Origin: Desulfurococcaceae archaeon MEX13E-LK6-19
Lineage (GTDB): Archaea > Thermoproteota > Thermoprotei_A > Sulfolobales > Desulfurococcaceae
Direction: 5' to 3'
DNA length: 64,000 nucleotides
Assembly (NCBI GenBank): GCA_029637525.1
Contig: CP072660.1
Location: 1,637,612 to 1,701,611, forward strand
Each line of letters starts with the position of its first letter. Within the stretch, counting starts at the first letter, position 1. Shown one piece after another: positions 63,170 through 64,000 of this stretch. Made by a program: the position numbers and the translations under genes. The notes below the pieces were generated by a model. The model saw only the letters and a list, made by a program, of their open reading frames with translations. It was not told the origin of the DNA and searched no databases.

Positions 63170-64000
63170 ATGGGCGGTATATTCGGTGTGATATGCTCTG
63201 AGAAAATAGGTAAAGGTGTTGTAATAGAGGGGTTAAAGAGGCTAATTTACAGAGGATACGATGGCGCTGGAGTAGCTTTTCTCGATCCAAAAGGCAATAT
63301 TATCGTGAAGAAAGCACCTGGACATCTCGATGAAGCTGTTAAAAAAGCTGGTTTAGATGAAACTCCCTCAGATATCGTATTAGGGCATGTGAGATACGCT
63401 AGCAGAGGCTGGCCATCATATGAGAACACTCATCCTCTTCTCGACTGTGATGGAAAAATAGCTGTTGTCGGCGATGGTGTTATCGAGAACTATGAAGATG
63501 TAAAGAAAGAGCTTGAAAAGAAAGGACATAAATTCTCCTCGAGAACTGATACCGAGGTATTTGCTCACCTACTTGAAGAACTAGTCTACAAAGACAATAA
63601 AGAGCCATTAATAGCCATGGCAGAGGCCTCAAGAAAACTTAGTGGAGTCTACGCAATAGCGGCATTGTTTTCTGGGAGAAAGAAGCTCTATGCCGTAAAC
63701 ATGGGCCAGCCCATAGTGATAGGTCTAAGAAATGATGGTAGATGCGTCTATATTTCCAGCGACATACCTAGTCTCTACGGCTTTGCTGATGAGGCTCTTA
63801 TTCTTGAGGAGGGTATGGCTGCTGAAGTGGGTCTTGATGAGATAAAGGTTATCGATATCTCATCCTTCACAGAAGTAGGAGAACTTAAGAAGAAACGCGT
63901 CAAGTACCCTATCGAAGTCATTGACAAGGCTGGGTTCCCCCACTTTATGTTGAAAGAAATATATGAGATCCCGGACGCCATTATTAGGACAACATATTCA
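63170..64000 (+). CDS. glmS: GlmS family aminotransferase/deaminase lacking the glutaminase Cys (partial)
   Basis: This is the 5' part (277 codons, running off the window) of a GlmS-family protein: a glutaminase-like domain (YRGYDGAGVA, HVRYASRG, TDTEVFAHLL) and the start of the isomerase part (FPHFMLKEIYEIPDAI, matching 'HFMLKEI.eQP'). The catalytic Cys normally following the initiator Met (MCGI) is Gly here (MGGIFGV), the oxyanion Asn-Gly of 'NGIIEN' is Asp-Gly (GDGVIENYED), and the THG histidine is Arg (ASRG). The glutaminase site therefore looks inactive. It follows NagA by 30 bases, so it may deaminate or isomerise glucosamine 6-phosphate without glutamine. ATG 63170 has GAGGTG upstream. 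Confidence 0.88.
   Translation, partial: MGGIFGVICSEKIGKGVVIEGLKRLIYRGYDGAGVAFLDPKGNIIVKKAPGHLDEAVKKAGLDETPSDIVLGHVRYASRGWPSYENTHPLLDCDGKIAVVGDGVIENYEDVKKELEKKGHKFSSRTDTEVFAHLLEELVYKDNKEPLIAMAEASRKLSGVYAIAALFSGRKKLYAVNMGQPIVIGLRNDGRCVYISSDIPSLYGFADEALILEEGMAAEVGLDEIKVIDISSFTEVGELKKKRVKYPIEVIDKAGFPHFMLKEIYEIPDAIIRTTYS

Overview
This is an AT-rich archaeal chromosome segment. It most resembles a hyperthermophilic crenarchaeon (Thermoproteota, Desulfurococcales-like), although the species cannot be named from sequence alone. The evidence is abundant TTG and GTG starts behind GGTGA/GGAGG ribosome sites, TATA-type promoters, an isopentenyl phosphate kinase, an archaeal-type phosphoglycolate phosphatase, AbrB-PhoU fusion regulators, and surface proteins tethered by Thr-rich stalks plus a C-terminal membrane helix. 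I saw no tRNA, rRNA, insertion sequence or CRISPR array.

Region 1 (1-15.9 kb) is mostly housekeeping. It holds a thioredoxin-like protein, a DUF488 protein, a B12-binding-type radical SAM enzyme, a small winged-helix regulator with an unknown partner, a dUTPase next to a radical SAM-helix-hairpin-helix protein of the putative DNA-repair type, a saccharopine-dehydrogenase-like oxidoreductase, a methyltransferase, a second radical SAM protein (spore-photoproduct-lyase-like), a DtxR/MntR-type metal regulator, an isopentenyl phosphate kinase/phosphoglycolate phosphatase operon and a D-2-hydroxyacid dehydrogenase.

Region 2 (16-38 kb) is a surface and transport island. It has two tandem paralogous secreted proteins, a minus-strand operon (polytopic membrane protein, GH130-type enzyme, 442-residue unknown), and a complete Opp/Dpp-type ABC importer (two ATPases, small membrane protein, Thr-stalked binding protein, two permeases). 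The importer runs into a membrane-anchored GH42-like glycosidase, a giant metallophosphoesterase surface protein and a 1286-residue parallel beta-helix surface protein.

Region 3 (38-50 kb) has two paralogous AbrB-PhoU regulators bracketing a second GH130-like protein, a polytopic membrane protein, a Gfo/Idh/MocA oxidoreductase and a membrane-anchored protein with a CHAT/caspase-like signature. Beyond them is a second Opp/Dpp importer whose permease operon is divergent from its binding protein. This second importer has no ATPase genes here and may borrow the ATPases of the first.

Region 4 (49.5-64 kb) points to amino-sugar glycan catabolism: a BadF-type (GlcNAc-kinase-like) kinase, a surface GATase-like/glycosidase-like fusion, an acetyltransferase, an M14 peptidase, a neutral-ceramidase-like hydrolase, a Gfo/Idh/MocA-isomerase-TIM-barrel operon, a SIS-domain protein, NagA, and a GlmS homologue (cut by the window edge) that lacks the glutaminase cysteine. 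The inferred flow is extracellular trimming of an N-acetylhexosamine-containing glycan by tethered hydrolases, uptake through the two importers, then phosphorylation, deacetylation (NagA) and deamination/isomerisation (GlmS-like) into glycolysis. The most striking candidates for new biology are the GlmS-like protein with a degenerate glutaminase site beside NagA, the CHAT-like surface protein, the ceramidase-like enzyme in an archaeon, and the unknown partner of the GH130 enzyme.
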